Positions 1 through 11,016 of a stretch of 64,000 nucleotides of DNA are shown here, in pieces. The stretch covers positions 182,912-246,911 of the forward strand of contig SKCR01023801.1 in assembly GCA_019454045.1 (NCBI GenBank), given 5' to 3'. The notes under the pieces are model-generated. The model was not told the origin of the DNA, ran no database searches, and saw nothing but the letters and a program-made list of their open reading frames with translations. The DNA comes from Zanthoxylum bungeanum. Taxonomy: Eukaryota; Streptophyta; Magnoliopsida; Sapindales; Rutaceae. The position numbers and the translations under genes were made by a program. Position 1 is the first letter of the stretch; every line of letters begins with the position of its first letter.

Positions 1-1778
1 TACAAATACCCAGTATAACCCAATTGAACCATATTCCTATGTCAACCACATTACCTGGATTCATTAAGTTCAAGTTCCAATTATGGCTACCCCCGCCCGA
101 CAGGTATATTCCTATCCTGTAAGGAAATCTATTAAAGGGTTATATATCCTCAAGGAAGATCGTGGGCTATTAAGTCTAAGGCTGAAACCTAAAATCCCTA
201 TATCTAGTTCATTTTAGATTTACCATATCAATCTTATTGGTGATCAGACAACAAGAAGCATTAAGCTTAAGACTTAATAAATAAACCTTTAAATTACCCA
301 ACTATAAAATAATCCATTATGAACCGGTGATATTAAAAGTCATCACAACCCCTAATTAATTAACACATAATTAGGACTAGTAAATACATAAAATTAAAAG
401 ACATAAAGTAAAAGCTGAAAATTAAATTACAATAAAATAAAATGCTAAGGTAAAAGGAATTACTTTTACTACTACTACTTTAGATATCTCCCATAAAATA
501 ATATATAAACTTGTGATAATATTACCAACCGACCATTCTGGCGGTATCCTGATTAAGTCAAATTAAGTCCAACCAGCCATTAAGGCGGAACCAAAAATAA
601 ATTTACCAACCGACCAGTCTGGCGGTATCCTTGATTAGTCAGGTTTAAACCAGATTAAGAATGAATTACCAACCGACCAATATAGCGGTATTCCTTATTA
701 AGTCAATATTTTAAATAGTGAATATATTATTTTTAAGGGAGATTAATCTAAATAGCAATAGTAGAAGAATTACCTTTCACCCTAGCTGAGGAAATTATTT
801 CAACATGGTGAATAGTAAAAACTGTAAAAAGTAAAAAGTAAAAATTAAATTACTATTATTACAAAAAGTAATTAAATTATTTACAAAACTAAAAATAAAT
901 AAAAAATAAAAATAAAAATTCTAGAGAGAGAAACTCTCTCAAGAGAGAGAAATCAAGAGAGAGAAAGGTGTACAAAATTCTGAAATTTCGCGCTCTATTT
1001 ATAACAAAATATTTTACTGTTCGGGCACTGTTCGCGCGTCGCGACGCCAAGGACCTGCGCGTCGCGACGCGCAATTTGTCGACGTAGCACAATGATACGG
1101 CGACACGTAGCAAGGCGGCTGACTGTACATGCGACACGTGTCAAGGCGGCTAATTCTCAATTATTGTGATGACGTGGCGATGACGTGGCGATGACGTGGC
1201 GTAGGCGTGTGTTGCATTTGTCGGCACAATAGGATTGCGACACGTGGCGACACGTGTCAAGTTGTGATTGGCTGAGGTTGACGTGGCATGTTGACTCGGT
1301 TGACCTGCTGACGTGGACGATGATGTGGCATGACACGTGGCAAGGTTGACTCGTTGACCGCTGACATGGCTGATGACGAGGCGACACGTGTCAAGTCTGA
1401 GTGTCGGCAGCATATGATGATGACACGTGGCACGGCGCATGTTAGCAGATCGGCTGTGATGGTGACACGTGGCACGGCGCATTTTAGCAAAGTCAAAACT
1501 TATCAAATTGTTGACCGTTGACCAGGCGCATGTTAGCAAATCCGGCTCACGCTGGGCGTCGCGGCGCGCTGTGCTTCAGAGTCGCGACGCGCAGAAGACG
1601 AAAATAACCCTGTTGACGCATTTTTGTCCGGTTTTGCCCCAAATTGCCTCCAGTGCTATCCAAACTTTATTTATCTGCAAAATAACAATAAAACCATCAA
1701 AACATTCACAAAACTCAAGAAACTATACAAAATATAAGTTAAATGAGTGGGAAATTGTGATATAAATACCACTCATCA
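1..1778 (-). mobile_element. Athila-type Gypsy LTR, minus strand, truncated by window edge
   Basis: Read on the minus strand, this starts TGATGAGTGG at 1778 and follows the LTRs that begin at 24630 and 48150. Near position 1 it matches the LTR interior about 370 bp before the primer site of the Athila element (around 35340-35380). The LTR therefore continues to the left of the window. The next bases, GCAAT (1779-1783), would be the target duplication, but its partner lies outside. It interrupts the 5' LTR of Copia element B, whose uninterrupted counterpart runs through 23050-23060. It is a diverged relative of the 24630 element. Whether it is a solo LTR or part of a full element cannot be seen. 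Confidence 0.85.
1133..1474. promoter_or_regulatory. Dense ACGTG (G-box/ABRE-like) cluster in Athila LTR
   Basis: Twelve ACGTG cores lie in about 340 bp (near 1137, 1172, 1182, 1193, 1242, 1252, 1281, 1311, 1336, 1386, 1425 and 1468). Most are extended to CACGTG, TGACGTGG or ACGTGGC, including three tandem copies of GATGACGTGGC at 1168-1199. ACGTG cores are bZIP/bHLH sites in plant promoters (ABRE, G-box and unfolded-protein-response types). A shorter version occurs in the related LTRs near 24930-25030, 48420-48550 and 62580-62710. A role as an LTR enhancer is inferred. Confidence 0.55.
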
Positions 1779-2175
1779 GCAATCACAAAGCGGAGAGACT
1801 AGCATGATGATATGATCCGCCCTTAAGTGAGGTAGCCGATCTCATAGGCTACTAGCTGAGATCTGTCCGCTTGGTGTATCACATGGATGCATGAGTTGCT
1901 CGTGTATATCGAACTGACCGCTGAAATTTTTCACATGGAGTGTTTATCCCATGTGTCTGTGAGAACTTTCATGTATCGATTGTATGACTAGTCCTTAGAC
2001 TTGAGGTCTTTATAATCTTATGTGTGGATCAAATAACTTTGACATTCTCCTTCCCGTTTCAAAAGATCCGGTCATAAGGGTATGATTGGGTCATTTGTTG
2101 GAACACATGAAGTTTGTAAAGATACAACAGAGAATCGCCACTCTCTCGGATAATGTTTTCTTATAAGAGTAGTAT
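1779..2175 (+). repeat. 5' LTR of element B, segment 1
   Basis: From TCACAAAGCGGAGAGACTAG (1783 on) this is nearly identical to 23056-23450 of the 3' LTR. It ends with the left target-site copy AGTAT (2171-2175) of the inserted solo LTR. The first bases GCAAT are likely the target duplication of the minus-strand Athila LTR. Confidence 0.88.
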
Positions 2176-2581
2176 TGTAACATCCCAGATTTTCGGGACG
2201 GTTCTGGAAGATTTCGGACTAATGATATACTCTCGGAGCATGATGATAATGAGGAATAAGAGTCCAAACGACGTTATATGAGTTAGAATAATAGATTATG
2301 AATATTTGTCGCGTTGGAAAACGCGTGGGATCAAAAGTCAGATACGCGATTTTCATAAAACGTATAAAGTTTACAGTTCTAGTCACATAATTTCCAAACG
2401 AACACCGATCGAGTTGATTATTGGACCATCAGACTCGTTTTGCCGAGATGAACAACTTTCGTGTTCAGCACTTTTCGAGAATCACATCAGAAGGGCTCCG
2501 AAAATGCGAAATTCCAGAAAGTTTCAGGATATGGGCTGATCAGCAATTTCGCAGGGGCTTATATGATATTTTCCCTGCTAG

Positions 2582-2589
2582 TATTTAAA
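2582..2589 (+). promoter_or_regulatory. Possible TATA element of the solo LTR
   Basis: TATTTAAA lies about 400 bp into the LTR, followed after about 60 bp by a G+C-rich stretch (about 2640-2880) unlike the rest of the LTR. That pattern fits a U3 promoter before R, but nothing else confirms it. Confidence 0.25.
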
Positions 2590-4858
2590 GCCTTAATGTT
2601 TTGGGAAATAGCAAATTTGGCAAAACCAAAACATATCCCTCACCCGACCCCCCCATCGTTCCCCTTCGTGGAGCTGCTCGCCGGCGAGCCTTTGGCCGGC
2701 GTCAGGCCGGTGCACCGGTGGCACCGTGATCGTCCGGCGATGAGGAGCAAGCCGGTGGCCGGCGATCGTCCATTAGAGCCGGCGACGATGAGGAAACCGA
2801 GAGAGTTTGTGGTGTGAATGGGTTTGACGGATCCGGCTCGTCGGTTCGTTTCACGGCCCGAGCCACCTACCAAATCGAAGCTCTCGAAGAGTACTACAAG
2901 TATGCGGAGTCGGTTTCACCGAACAACGGCCGATTGCACGTGAAACGAGGAAAAAAAGTCAGATGAATAGTAGACTCAGATGAACAGTAACTCCGATCAG
3001 AATTTCGATCGCACCAGCACGTTCGTATGGCCGATGGGAGTCCGAATATGGCCTCGGAATTTCGGTACGACTCTCCGTTTAGATTTTGTTATTTTCAAGT
3101 ATATCGATTTATATTCGGATGTTTCCGGTAGTTTCGTAGTGCAACGAATTTGCATGAAATGAATTGAATATGATATAATGTGTTAAAACGATAAATGTGG
3201 TAGAATCCGGGGAGAATCGGATGAGATATGATCGATCCGGTAGAATTAGTGAGTTTCCGATAAAACGAAGTTTCTCGCGCGACTGAGCGTAGATGGTCGT
3301 AATCATGGTTAAGATATAGATATAGTATTGCGATGGTATTTGAGTAATTTCAGATTAGTTCGGAGGGCTCGAGACCCTTTCGTAGTGTTTGCGGAAACTT
3401 TTCCGCAAGTTTTGCCGCAAACGCGTAAAGTGAGAATCTGAGGTATCTAGTTAGTTCAGAATAATATAGAAAGACATATTAGAGTAATGAAACTTAAACC
3501 GTATAGTCGGTGAGGATTTTAGTATTCCGAGAAAGTCCGTAGTTTATTGTAGATAAGTAGAAAGTTCCGCAAATAGCGGTGCTAACCTTGTGTTGTTATT
3601 GTTTGACAGATCAGACCCGGATCGCGGGCGTTCGCCTAGCCAGGTAAGTAAATCATGTTGCGAATACTTAAGAAATCTAACGTTGCTCGAAATTAGTAAT
3701 ATAACAAAGTCGTATGTAGTTATATGTATGAAACCTGTATATATAAAGATAAGTGTAAAAGAAAGTAGTAGGTGTATCTATATATACATATAGATGAAAA
3801 CAAGCAGTTACAAGTATATGTATGAGTAAAGATAAGCATGAGCATATGAAAGTAAAGAGCTGCATATCTAGGTATAAACTAGTGTGTTTATATGTATATA
3901 GATAGATAAAGTATATGAATGATGTTATGTTTATGATTATAATTAAATCAGACTTGGGTTTGGGGGCTGTAGAAAACTACACCCTAGGGAATGAGATTAA
4001 AGTTTAAAGAACGATAAAATTGTAAAGAAAAGAATAGACAAGCACTGATGTATATAGAGGGGTAAAAAATCAAGAACATAGGCATATATTTAGTATGTAA
4101 GTATATGGGTTACGAGTATTTTAATGTATGTTAATTTAAGTATGTTTGGGTGTGAGCAAAGCATACTAATGATATCTTATGCTGATAAAACATAAGGTAA
4201 GTTGCATGAAGTAATAAGCAAGCTGTTTTAGGTACGTATGTGTATGTGTGCGTGTATTGGTTTTGGGAGTGAGTTAAATATGCCAATGTGGATTGATACA
4301 GTATTGATAGCATGTATGTGATGAGTTTAAGCATGTTAGATAAGTTTTGTGTATGCTTAGTGAAATGCATGTATATGAATAATCTCAGAGTGTTATAGAT
4401 ATACATGATTAAATGTATGTACATGTATGACATTTAATGAATCATGGCTATAGTAGAAAGAAGCATGAGAAAGGCATATATGCATGTGCATGTGTGTGTG
4501 TTAAGATTTTTTAGAGGTTGAGTTTCAATTAACTATGTATTTGAAATTCAAAGTGTTTTGAAGAAAAGTTGATGATGTTTTTGAAAGAAAGGTATTTCAG
4601 AAAAGTTTCTTACGGTTTTGAGATTCGACTCATGTTTTAAAAGGTTATCCACGGTTTTATGTTTTCGGGGCATGAGGTAAAACCTCACCCCAGTATGTAA
4701 CTTGAGATACAGTTCAGAATTGACGGATACTTTGGAATTGACGGATATAGTAGCATGTGCACATGTGGAGGACTGAGGGGACGCTCTCAGATCCTCGAGC
4801 AGGACTAAGGGCTACAGGGTCCCGAAATCCTGATTTCAGAGCTTGGTGGCTACACTGC

Positions 4859-5130
4859 CAGTTGAGTGATGGTCCTGGGTGTAGAGCTCTACGTTGCCAG
4901 TTGAGTATTGGTCCTGGACGTAGGGTACCACCAGTTCTAGAGATGCCCAGTTGAGTGATGGTCCTAGGCATCGAGTACACCCAGTTGAGTGATGATCCTG
5001 GGTGCAGAGCAGTTTTCAGTTTTTAGATTTTCAGTACACGGTTTTCAGAAACAGAGTTTAGAAACAGTTTTTCAGATTTCGATTTTCAGTTTTCAGAGAT
5101 GCCGCAGTTGAGCTGTTGTCCTGGGCATCA
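4859..5130 (+). repeat. Degenerate repeats of CAGTTGAGTGATGGTCCTGG
   Basis: Five copies of CAGTTGAGTGATGGTCCTGG-like units start at about 4859, 4898, 4948, 4982 and 5105, each followed by a variant of GT(A/G)GAGC or GCATC. They are followed by TTTTCAG-rich sequence to about 5390. They lie inside the solo LTR. No function is visible. Confidence 0.75.
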
Positions 5131-5509
5131 AGTATTTTCAGTTTTTAGTTTTCAGATCTTCAGTATAGAGTTTTCAGATTTTCAAGATTCAGACTTCGGA
5201 AATCAGACTTTAAATAAGAGTTTTCATAAACTATTATTTTAAAGACAGTTTTAAAAAGATGAAGTTTTAGAAACAGAGTTTTCAGAAAGAGCTTTTCCCA
5301 AAAGAGAAAGTAAAGTAAAATTTTCAGCAAAGAATTTTCAGAAAGAAACTTTAAGATAATAGTTTTTCAGAAAGAGTTTTCAAAAGTATCTTCTAAAAAG
5401 CATAACATGTTAATGTGTTATATAACATACACGACGTGCATATGAATTATATATGCTAGTAATTCATCTGAGATGCATATAGTTGACATAGAAGCTTGAT
5501 AGCATGATT

Positions 5510-5518
5510 ACACACACA

Positions 5519-5584
<66 letters not shown>
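5510..5584. repeat. (AC)n-(AT)n compound microsatellite
   Basis: An almost pure AC run, broken once by ACC near 5525, passes directly into an AT run. It lies inside the solo LTR. Confidence 0.95.
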
Positions 5585-6634
5585 TCACATGGAAGGAACA
5601 ATTGGTAAGATAATAGCTTATGATTACATGATTTCATATCCATAATTATATGGTTAACCTTATGCATATCATATGTATATAAAGTTAGCATTTGTAAGAT
5701 ACGAGTGCATAATAGCATGATCTTGTGTTAATATATGTGTATCAAGGATGATTGTATGAGTTGCTTGTTTGCTTAGAAGGAACACACTGTAAGGATGCTA
5801 GATCATGATGAAATGGTTACATTATGGGTACATATATTTTACAGAAATAAGGTTTTAAATAGTCCGATTTGATGATATTTCAAGATAATGAAAGAAAGAA
5901 GATTATAATGAATATCTGGATCAGGTTAACAAAGAATATGGTAAGTAAGTAAGAATCAGTGTAGCGCAGCAAAAGAATAACGAGTCTTATGTAATTGCGA
6001 TATAGAAACCTAAGATATATAATTACCTATAGTTTACAGATGTTTGGTAGCGGATAAAATAAATAGGAGTAGCACCTGATGATCAGCTAAAGTACCACAT
6101 TTGTGAAATGGTTAGGAAATAGTTAATTAATTTGGACCTCATAGTTAATTGCATGGTTGCTTACTGAGTCATTATGACTCACACCACCACAGGTTGTTAG
6201 TTTTGTAGGTCAGTAGCTGACATACTTGGCCAGCATGTTTTCAGTGAAGACTTTGAAGACAGTGGATCACCCCAATTGTAGTCAAGAACGTCTTTGAGTC
6301 ATGGGTTGAGTTATGGGTCCTCATGACCCTAGTCTTTGTATTTGCATTTGTATTTCATATGCATAAGTTATGTAATAACATAGTTTTATTTTGAGTTCTG
6401 GCCGGAGGCCAAGTATTTACATTTGTTCATTGAGTTCAGGCCTGATGCCTTGTTGTTGAGATACTGATCTGAGGTCGAGATTTGATGATTATGTTGTATT
6501 TGGATGCTGGCTATAAGCCAGGTTGCATGATGTTCTGCATACATCATGCCGAAATTTCGTCAGATATAGAGGCTTATGGAGATGGGTTCTCTTGTCTCCT
6601 GCCGGTAGCATCCTGGCCTAAGCGGGATGTTACA

Positions 6635-6885
6635 AGTATTCCAGTTCGCGGGTTGATATGTGTGATCAGTGATTGAGACTGTGGCCGCAGCGGAAGAATG
6701 ATGTGAGATTCTTGGGTTATCATGATTCATGACACTATCAACATCATACCTTTGACTATATTGGTAGACACTTTCCATACCCTAGGTCAAACGGTGGGGA
6801 TACAGTGAGGGGAGGGACCGTATCATATGTAAATCATATACAGAATGGGTATATATCTTTCCTTCTCATTGGGGGGACTTGGCAT
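6635..6885 (+). repeat. 5' LTR of element B, segment 2
   Basis: Matches 23446-23696 of the 3' LTR. It begins with the right AGTAT copy of the solo LTR and ends with the left GGCAT copy (6881-6885) of Copia element A. Confidence 0.9.
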
Positions 6886-7939
6886 TGTTGGATAATATGA
6901 CCCATAGCGTCACTATTTGCACAGATCATTGTGTTGTTGTAGCAAATTAACTATGTGACAAGGAAATTTCACTCTCATCATTTGTGATTAGATCACCATA
7001 GATATAAATGAAGAGAGGTCCCTATGATTAGTACCTGGACTGAGAATGATATGAGACAGTATCAGTCCCCGAAGGTTTAATCATTAAATATCCCTAGCCG
7101 TAGTATTATCGAGACTGGACATCGATAATGCGGAATAGGCTAGTATTGCACTTGTGCGCGTTTGTGAGGGCACAACGGCATAGTTCTCATATATATAGTA
7201 TTGGATACTTATGCAAGTGCGATAGGAGGTCGTGTTTCACCGACAGTACGGGAAACAGCTTCGCTCTGGATAGACCCCTCGGAATCCCATTGGTATTATG
7301 ACTATGTGTCTATGGGAGGCCGAAATCAAGGTAGGTGTGTATGGTCTTAACCTGAGACTTACATCGCTAATACTTACGATAATCGATAGACTTTGGTCTT
7401 GGTGGTAAGGGGCTTTAACGGGTTCTGAGTACACCACTTCTGGGTTTATCAGAGAGTCGTAGAGTATTGGGTGTGATGTCGAGACGGAAGTATCACTTCA
7501 GTCATATTGGAGATGATGTCACGCAGGATACGGTACTAGTGCTCTTGAGTGCTGCGCAGCCAATCAGGATATTATGACCAGGTCATGAATATCCGATTAT
7601 AGAGACTATGTTACCAGACATCCGACATGTGCTTCGGACGGGGCAGACACTTATCCAGCCCCAGCCCTAGCACGTGATTATCCGATACTGGCCGATATAC
7701 ACAATACTACGGTATACTATGCTTGATACAGATCTATATATTCCTGTAAGAATATTTCTGGAGAATTGGGTAGGCATGGCGCTTTTTAGAAGCCAACCTT
7801 GTCTTGTAAATCGATATAAATGTAGTACGAGGTACTTATGTGTTCGGACAGTCCGACGATCGTATTTACTGCCAACATATCCGGAGATCTCATGGGTCGC
7901 TTCCTGAAGATTCACCGATGACGTATGACTCGCACTTTG

Positions 7940-8185
7940 ATTAATCTGGGATTAATTAGAAGAGAGAGATAGAATTAATCTGGGATTAATTCGTTGAGAG
8001 AGAAAATTAATCTGGGATTAATTACGAAGATATTTTATCTCGGATAAAATATCGTTAAAGAGAGAGAACGATTAATTTGAATTAATCGATAAAATAATAT
8101 ATTCGATATATTATTAGAAATGGATTTCGATGCGGAATTAAAATTAGATTTTAATTCGGGCGAACGAATTAATTTAGAATTATTC
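7940..8185 (+). repeat. Series of eight short hairpins with TNG loops
   Basis: Eight consecutive inverted repeats, each with a different 7-11 bp stem: ATTAATC/TGG (7940-7956), GAATTAATC/TGG (7972-7992), AATTAATC/TGG (8005-8023), GATATTTTATC/TCG (8029-8053), CGATTAATT/TG (8069-8088; TGG in the 3' LTR), AATAATATAT/TCG (8093-8115), GAATTAAAAT/TAG (8135-8157) and CGAATTAATT/TAG (8164-8185). GAGAGAGA spacers separate the first ones. The same series recurs in every related LTR: 15960-16225, 26007-26225, 33858-34075, and reversed at 49670-49915, 57650-57865, 59440-59655 and 63580-63800. Confidence 0.85.
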
Positions 8186-8929
8186 GTTAGCGACGTGAAT
8201 AGTGAATTCGCTAGGCGTAATCACTTAATTACGACGCGACGGAAAATTCGTTAATTTGGAATTAGCGAACCCGAGCCCGAGAGTGATTGCGAGCGCATTC
8301 GCATTTCGAATTCGAGCGCGGCACGCGAGTCACATCAAGCGTCAAATCGTTTGTCACATCATGCGTCAAATCAATTGTCACTTTGAGTGATGTGACTTGA
8401 CAACATGTCACTTTATTAAAGTGATGTGATGTGACTTAAAGTTAAAAGTAAAAGTGATGGAATATGAAAGGTTTGGAATATATATATGTTTTATTTATTT
8501 TTGGAAAATAAATAATAAAATATATATTACTTTTTCTTTTCCCTTTACATACATAATTCGGTCCTCTCTCTCTTACATGCAACACACATCACGGTTTCTC
8601 TCATCTCCCTCTCTTTTTCTTCTTCATCTCTCCTTCACGCATGGTGCGATTTCTTCTCTTATTTTTCTGGTTTCACCGAAAATTTGAGAAGCAAAATGGA
8701 AGATGAACAAGTGCTAGCACACCTTGAGTAATACATAGGTGATAGGGAAGTGTCTTCATGAGCTGGAAAGCTTGAAGCTTTGAGCTTCAATGGTGCTCAT
8801 CAATGGCCGAACATGGAGGAAGCCGAACCAGTCACCACCGTGCGTTCACTGCAGTTCCAGAAGCCATTGCCGAGCTTGGAGGGAGGCAAAATCGCACCTT
8901 GTCTTCATTCATCAAAACCGAAATTCAAT

Positions 8930-8935
8930 GTGAGT
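8930..8935 (+). promoter_or_regulatory. Conserved 5' splice-site consensus near LTR 3' end
   Basis: AATGTGAGTAT lies about 85 bp before the LTR end. The equivalent position in the other LTRs of this family reads GTGAGT or GTAAGT (16955, 26864, 34717, and on the minus strand 49001-49006, 56966-56971, 48688-48693 and 62839-62844). An intron starting here could remove the long leader. Splicing is inferred, not shown. Confidence 0.5.
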
Positions 8936-9017
8936 ATATTCCGCACCTCCTTTGATGTGTTCATATGCGTTTTTGTGCATGATTTGTTGATCTTGGGACT
9001 TGATTGAACTCTTACAA

Positions 9018-9030
9018 TGGTATCATGAGC
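9018..9030 (+). other. Primer-binding site of Copia A
   Basis: TGGTATCATGAGC starts one base after the LTR end. The usual plant Copia site, complementary to initiator Met tRNA, is TGGTATCAGAGC. This one has an extra T before GAGC, and E shows an extra base at the same place. Confidence 0.8.
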
Positions 9031-11016
9031 TTTTGATGCATGAAAACCGAATTAGGGTTCTTGAGCAAATTTGGGGCTTTTTGATTTTAGCTTGATTCTG
9101 TCAAATTGATTGTTCAAGAATGATTATATATGATTGAATTTGAGTTGTATGTAATCAATTTGATAAAAAATTGATTGGATTGATTTTCCCCAATTTGCTT
9201 ATTTTTGGTCAAAACTTTAATTTGGGTAAACTCGATTTAGGCATGATTTGGTTGAATTGTTTGATGAAGTATGCTTGAATGAGGTTGAATTGAAGTTGTA
9301 CATGACCAATTTCAAGAAAATTGGATTGGATCAATTTTCCCCAATTCTTTAGGTTGAACATGAAACTTGAAATTGGGTTAAATGTGTTTAAGCATGTTTT
9401 AATTGAATTGGATGTTTAAGTATGCTTAGAACATGTTTAATTGAGATTGTGTGTGATCAATTTCATGAAATTGGATTGGATTCAATTTTCCCCAAATTGG
9501 AGGCTTGGCCGAAAATTGCATAACCCTAATGTCTTGGTAATTTTGTTTTGTTTGATCATTGGATGACTAAAACAATTGGTTAATGTTGTTTTGAAGTTCA
9601 ATTGGATTGAATTTTGATTTGGAAAATTTTTCCCCTTTAAAGTGGCTTGGCCGAATCTTTATGGACATGAAATTCATTGTGATTTTGTTGTTTGATTCAT
9701 TGGATGAATTGAATTGATTTGGGAAATTATGATTGTGGACTCAATTGGATTGAAACCGAATCGAATTGAAAAACCCCTAATTGCCGAGACTTGAAAGCAT
9801 GTTAATTGGGTTTGATTTTAATTGATTTGTGTTGGACACTATTTGGTTGTTAAAATGCATGATTAATTAGGCTAATTGATGTTTTAGAAATGTTAATTGG
9901 GTAATTGATTGTGTATTACACTTAGGTTAATTAATTGTGAAATTTGGAATTTTATAAGTTAATTAATTTGGGCTTGATTTTGGAAATTGGGCTTATTATG
10001 TTTTTGTAATTGGGCTTTGGGCTTTGTTGTAACAAAGTTGGGTTTAGGCAATTGGTTGGATCCAATTAGGCCCAAAACCGAATCCAAAAGGTCCAATTAT
10101 GACTTAATGGACCTTAATTATTTAATTGGGCCTAATGGGCCAAATTAAATTAAAGGCTTATGGGGTAACTCCCGGATTGGATTTTGGTTGTTCGGTTTGA
10201 CCCGAGTTGACCAAAAGTCCACGCCTATAGAAATTAATTAAAAGCCCATTGGACTTTAATTAAATAAAACATTAGATGTTAATCGGGCTTTGAGACCCGT
10301 TGCGATTAATTTGGAATTTAAGTCGTAAAGGTTCGTTAATAAAAGTGTAATATTTAATTTAGAATTAAATAATGAATTAGAATTAAATACGTATTAAATT
10401 GGATTTAATTATGTAATTTAATTTAATTCGTAGAATCGTACTTTGAGTACGTGTTCGCAAAAACGAGTTTGACTCGAACAAAAATCAAATCTTTGTTTGA
10501 ACATTGGATGATCACTAATAATCAAGATTATTAATTTGATTGATTGATTGATAACATGCTTGTATGAATACATGGTTGTGATGTTTGAATAATGTATATC
10601 GGATGGATATTAGTCGGGTTGGGCGATTTTGGAAATTGTAATAAATTTGATTTATTAAATTGGACCTGCGTGTCCAGCCTTATCTCTTATTCTTTGTATT
10701 CTCTTCTCACCTATTCCCCTCCATGTAAAAGAGGTTTCTTTATAAGTGTAGTGTAACGGGTAGAAGTAATACAAGTGCTAGCGGGAGAGAGAAAGTGAGA
10801 GATTTGATCTAGGATCAATGTAAAATATCCATCCGCATATCATTATTATTTTATTCCATACTCGCTTTATTATGTTTTAGAATGCATGCTTAAGGGTGTA
10901 TGATGATGAGACCTTAACAAAGATAATTAAATTGGTAGCCAATTTGTACGCGAAAAACCCTCGTTAAATATCAAGCGTCATTTCCTTCCATTGAGTGATT
11001 CTTGCTCAAGATCGGA

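Larger units (their letters stand above)
2176..6634 (+). mobile_element. 4.46-kb solo LTR, Tekay/Del-like (Gypsy chromovirus type)
   Basis: The segment begins TGTAACATCCC and ends GGGATGTTACA, an 11-bp perfect terminal inverted repeat with TG...CA ends. It is flanked by AGTAT at 2171-2175 and 6635-6639, and the empty site is present once at 23446-23450. There are no internal primer site, coding domains or second LTR, so this is a solo LTR left after LTR-LTR recombination. TGTAACAyCCC ends and LTRs above 4 kb are typical of the Tekay/Del chromovirus lineage; the lineage call is inference. Orientation follows the usual 5' end of that lineage, but the inverted ends make it uncertain. ORFs inside have no recognisable domains. 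Confidence 0.85.
6886..9016 (+). repeat. 5' LTR of Copia A
   Basis: 2131 bp with TG...CA ends. It contains the TNG-loop hairpin series (7940-8185), a CT-rich stretch (8560-8640), the conserved palindrome GTGCTAGCAC (8713-8722) and a consensus splice donor (8930-8935). ORFs inside are short. The one at 8780 is repeated at 16804 only because the LTR is duplicated. Confidence 0.93.

Noticed and set aside
1150..1539. 129-codon minus-strand ORF rich in TCHHH and RATCHH repeats
   Set aside because: It is a by-product of the repeated ACGTGG/ATGACG motif in the Athila LTR; similar frames arise in three phases and no domain is visible.
2461..2817. 118-codon plus-strand ORF in a G+C-rich part of the solo LTR
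   Set aside because: It lies inside an LTR, overlaps another frame on the minus strand, and has no recognisable domain or conserved partner.
5464..5718. Minus-strand ORF with CVCVCV repeats
   Set aside because: Translation of the AC/AT microsatellite.
7940..8185. CRISPR-like or simple tandem repeat reading of the hairpin series
   Set aside because: There is no constant repeat with unique spacers; only loop type and spacing are constant while stems vary, and the sequence is a plant LTR.
8780..9007. 75-codon ORF present twice (8780 and 16804) as a possible conserved small protein
   Set aside because: The two copies are the two LTRs of one element. In C and E the aligned region has different frames, so coding constraint is not shown.
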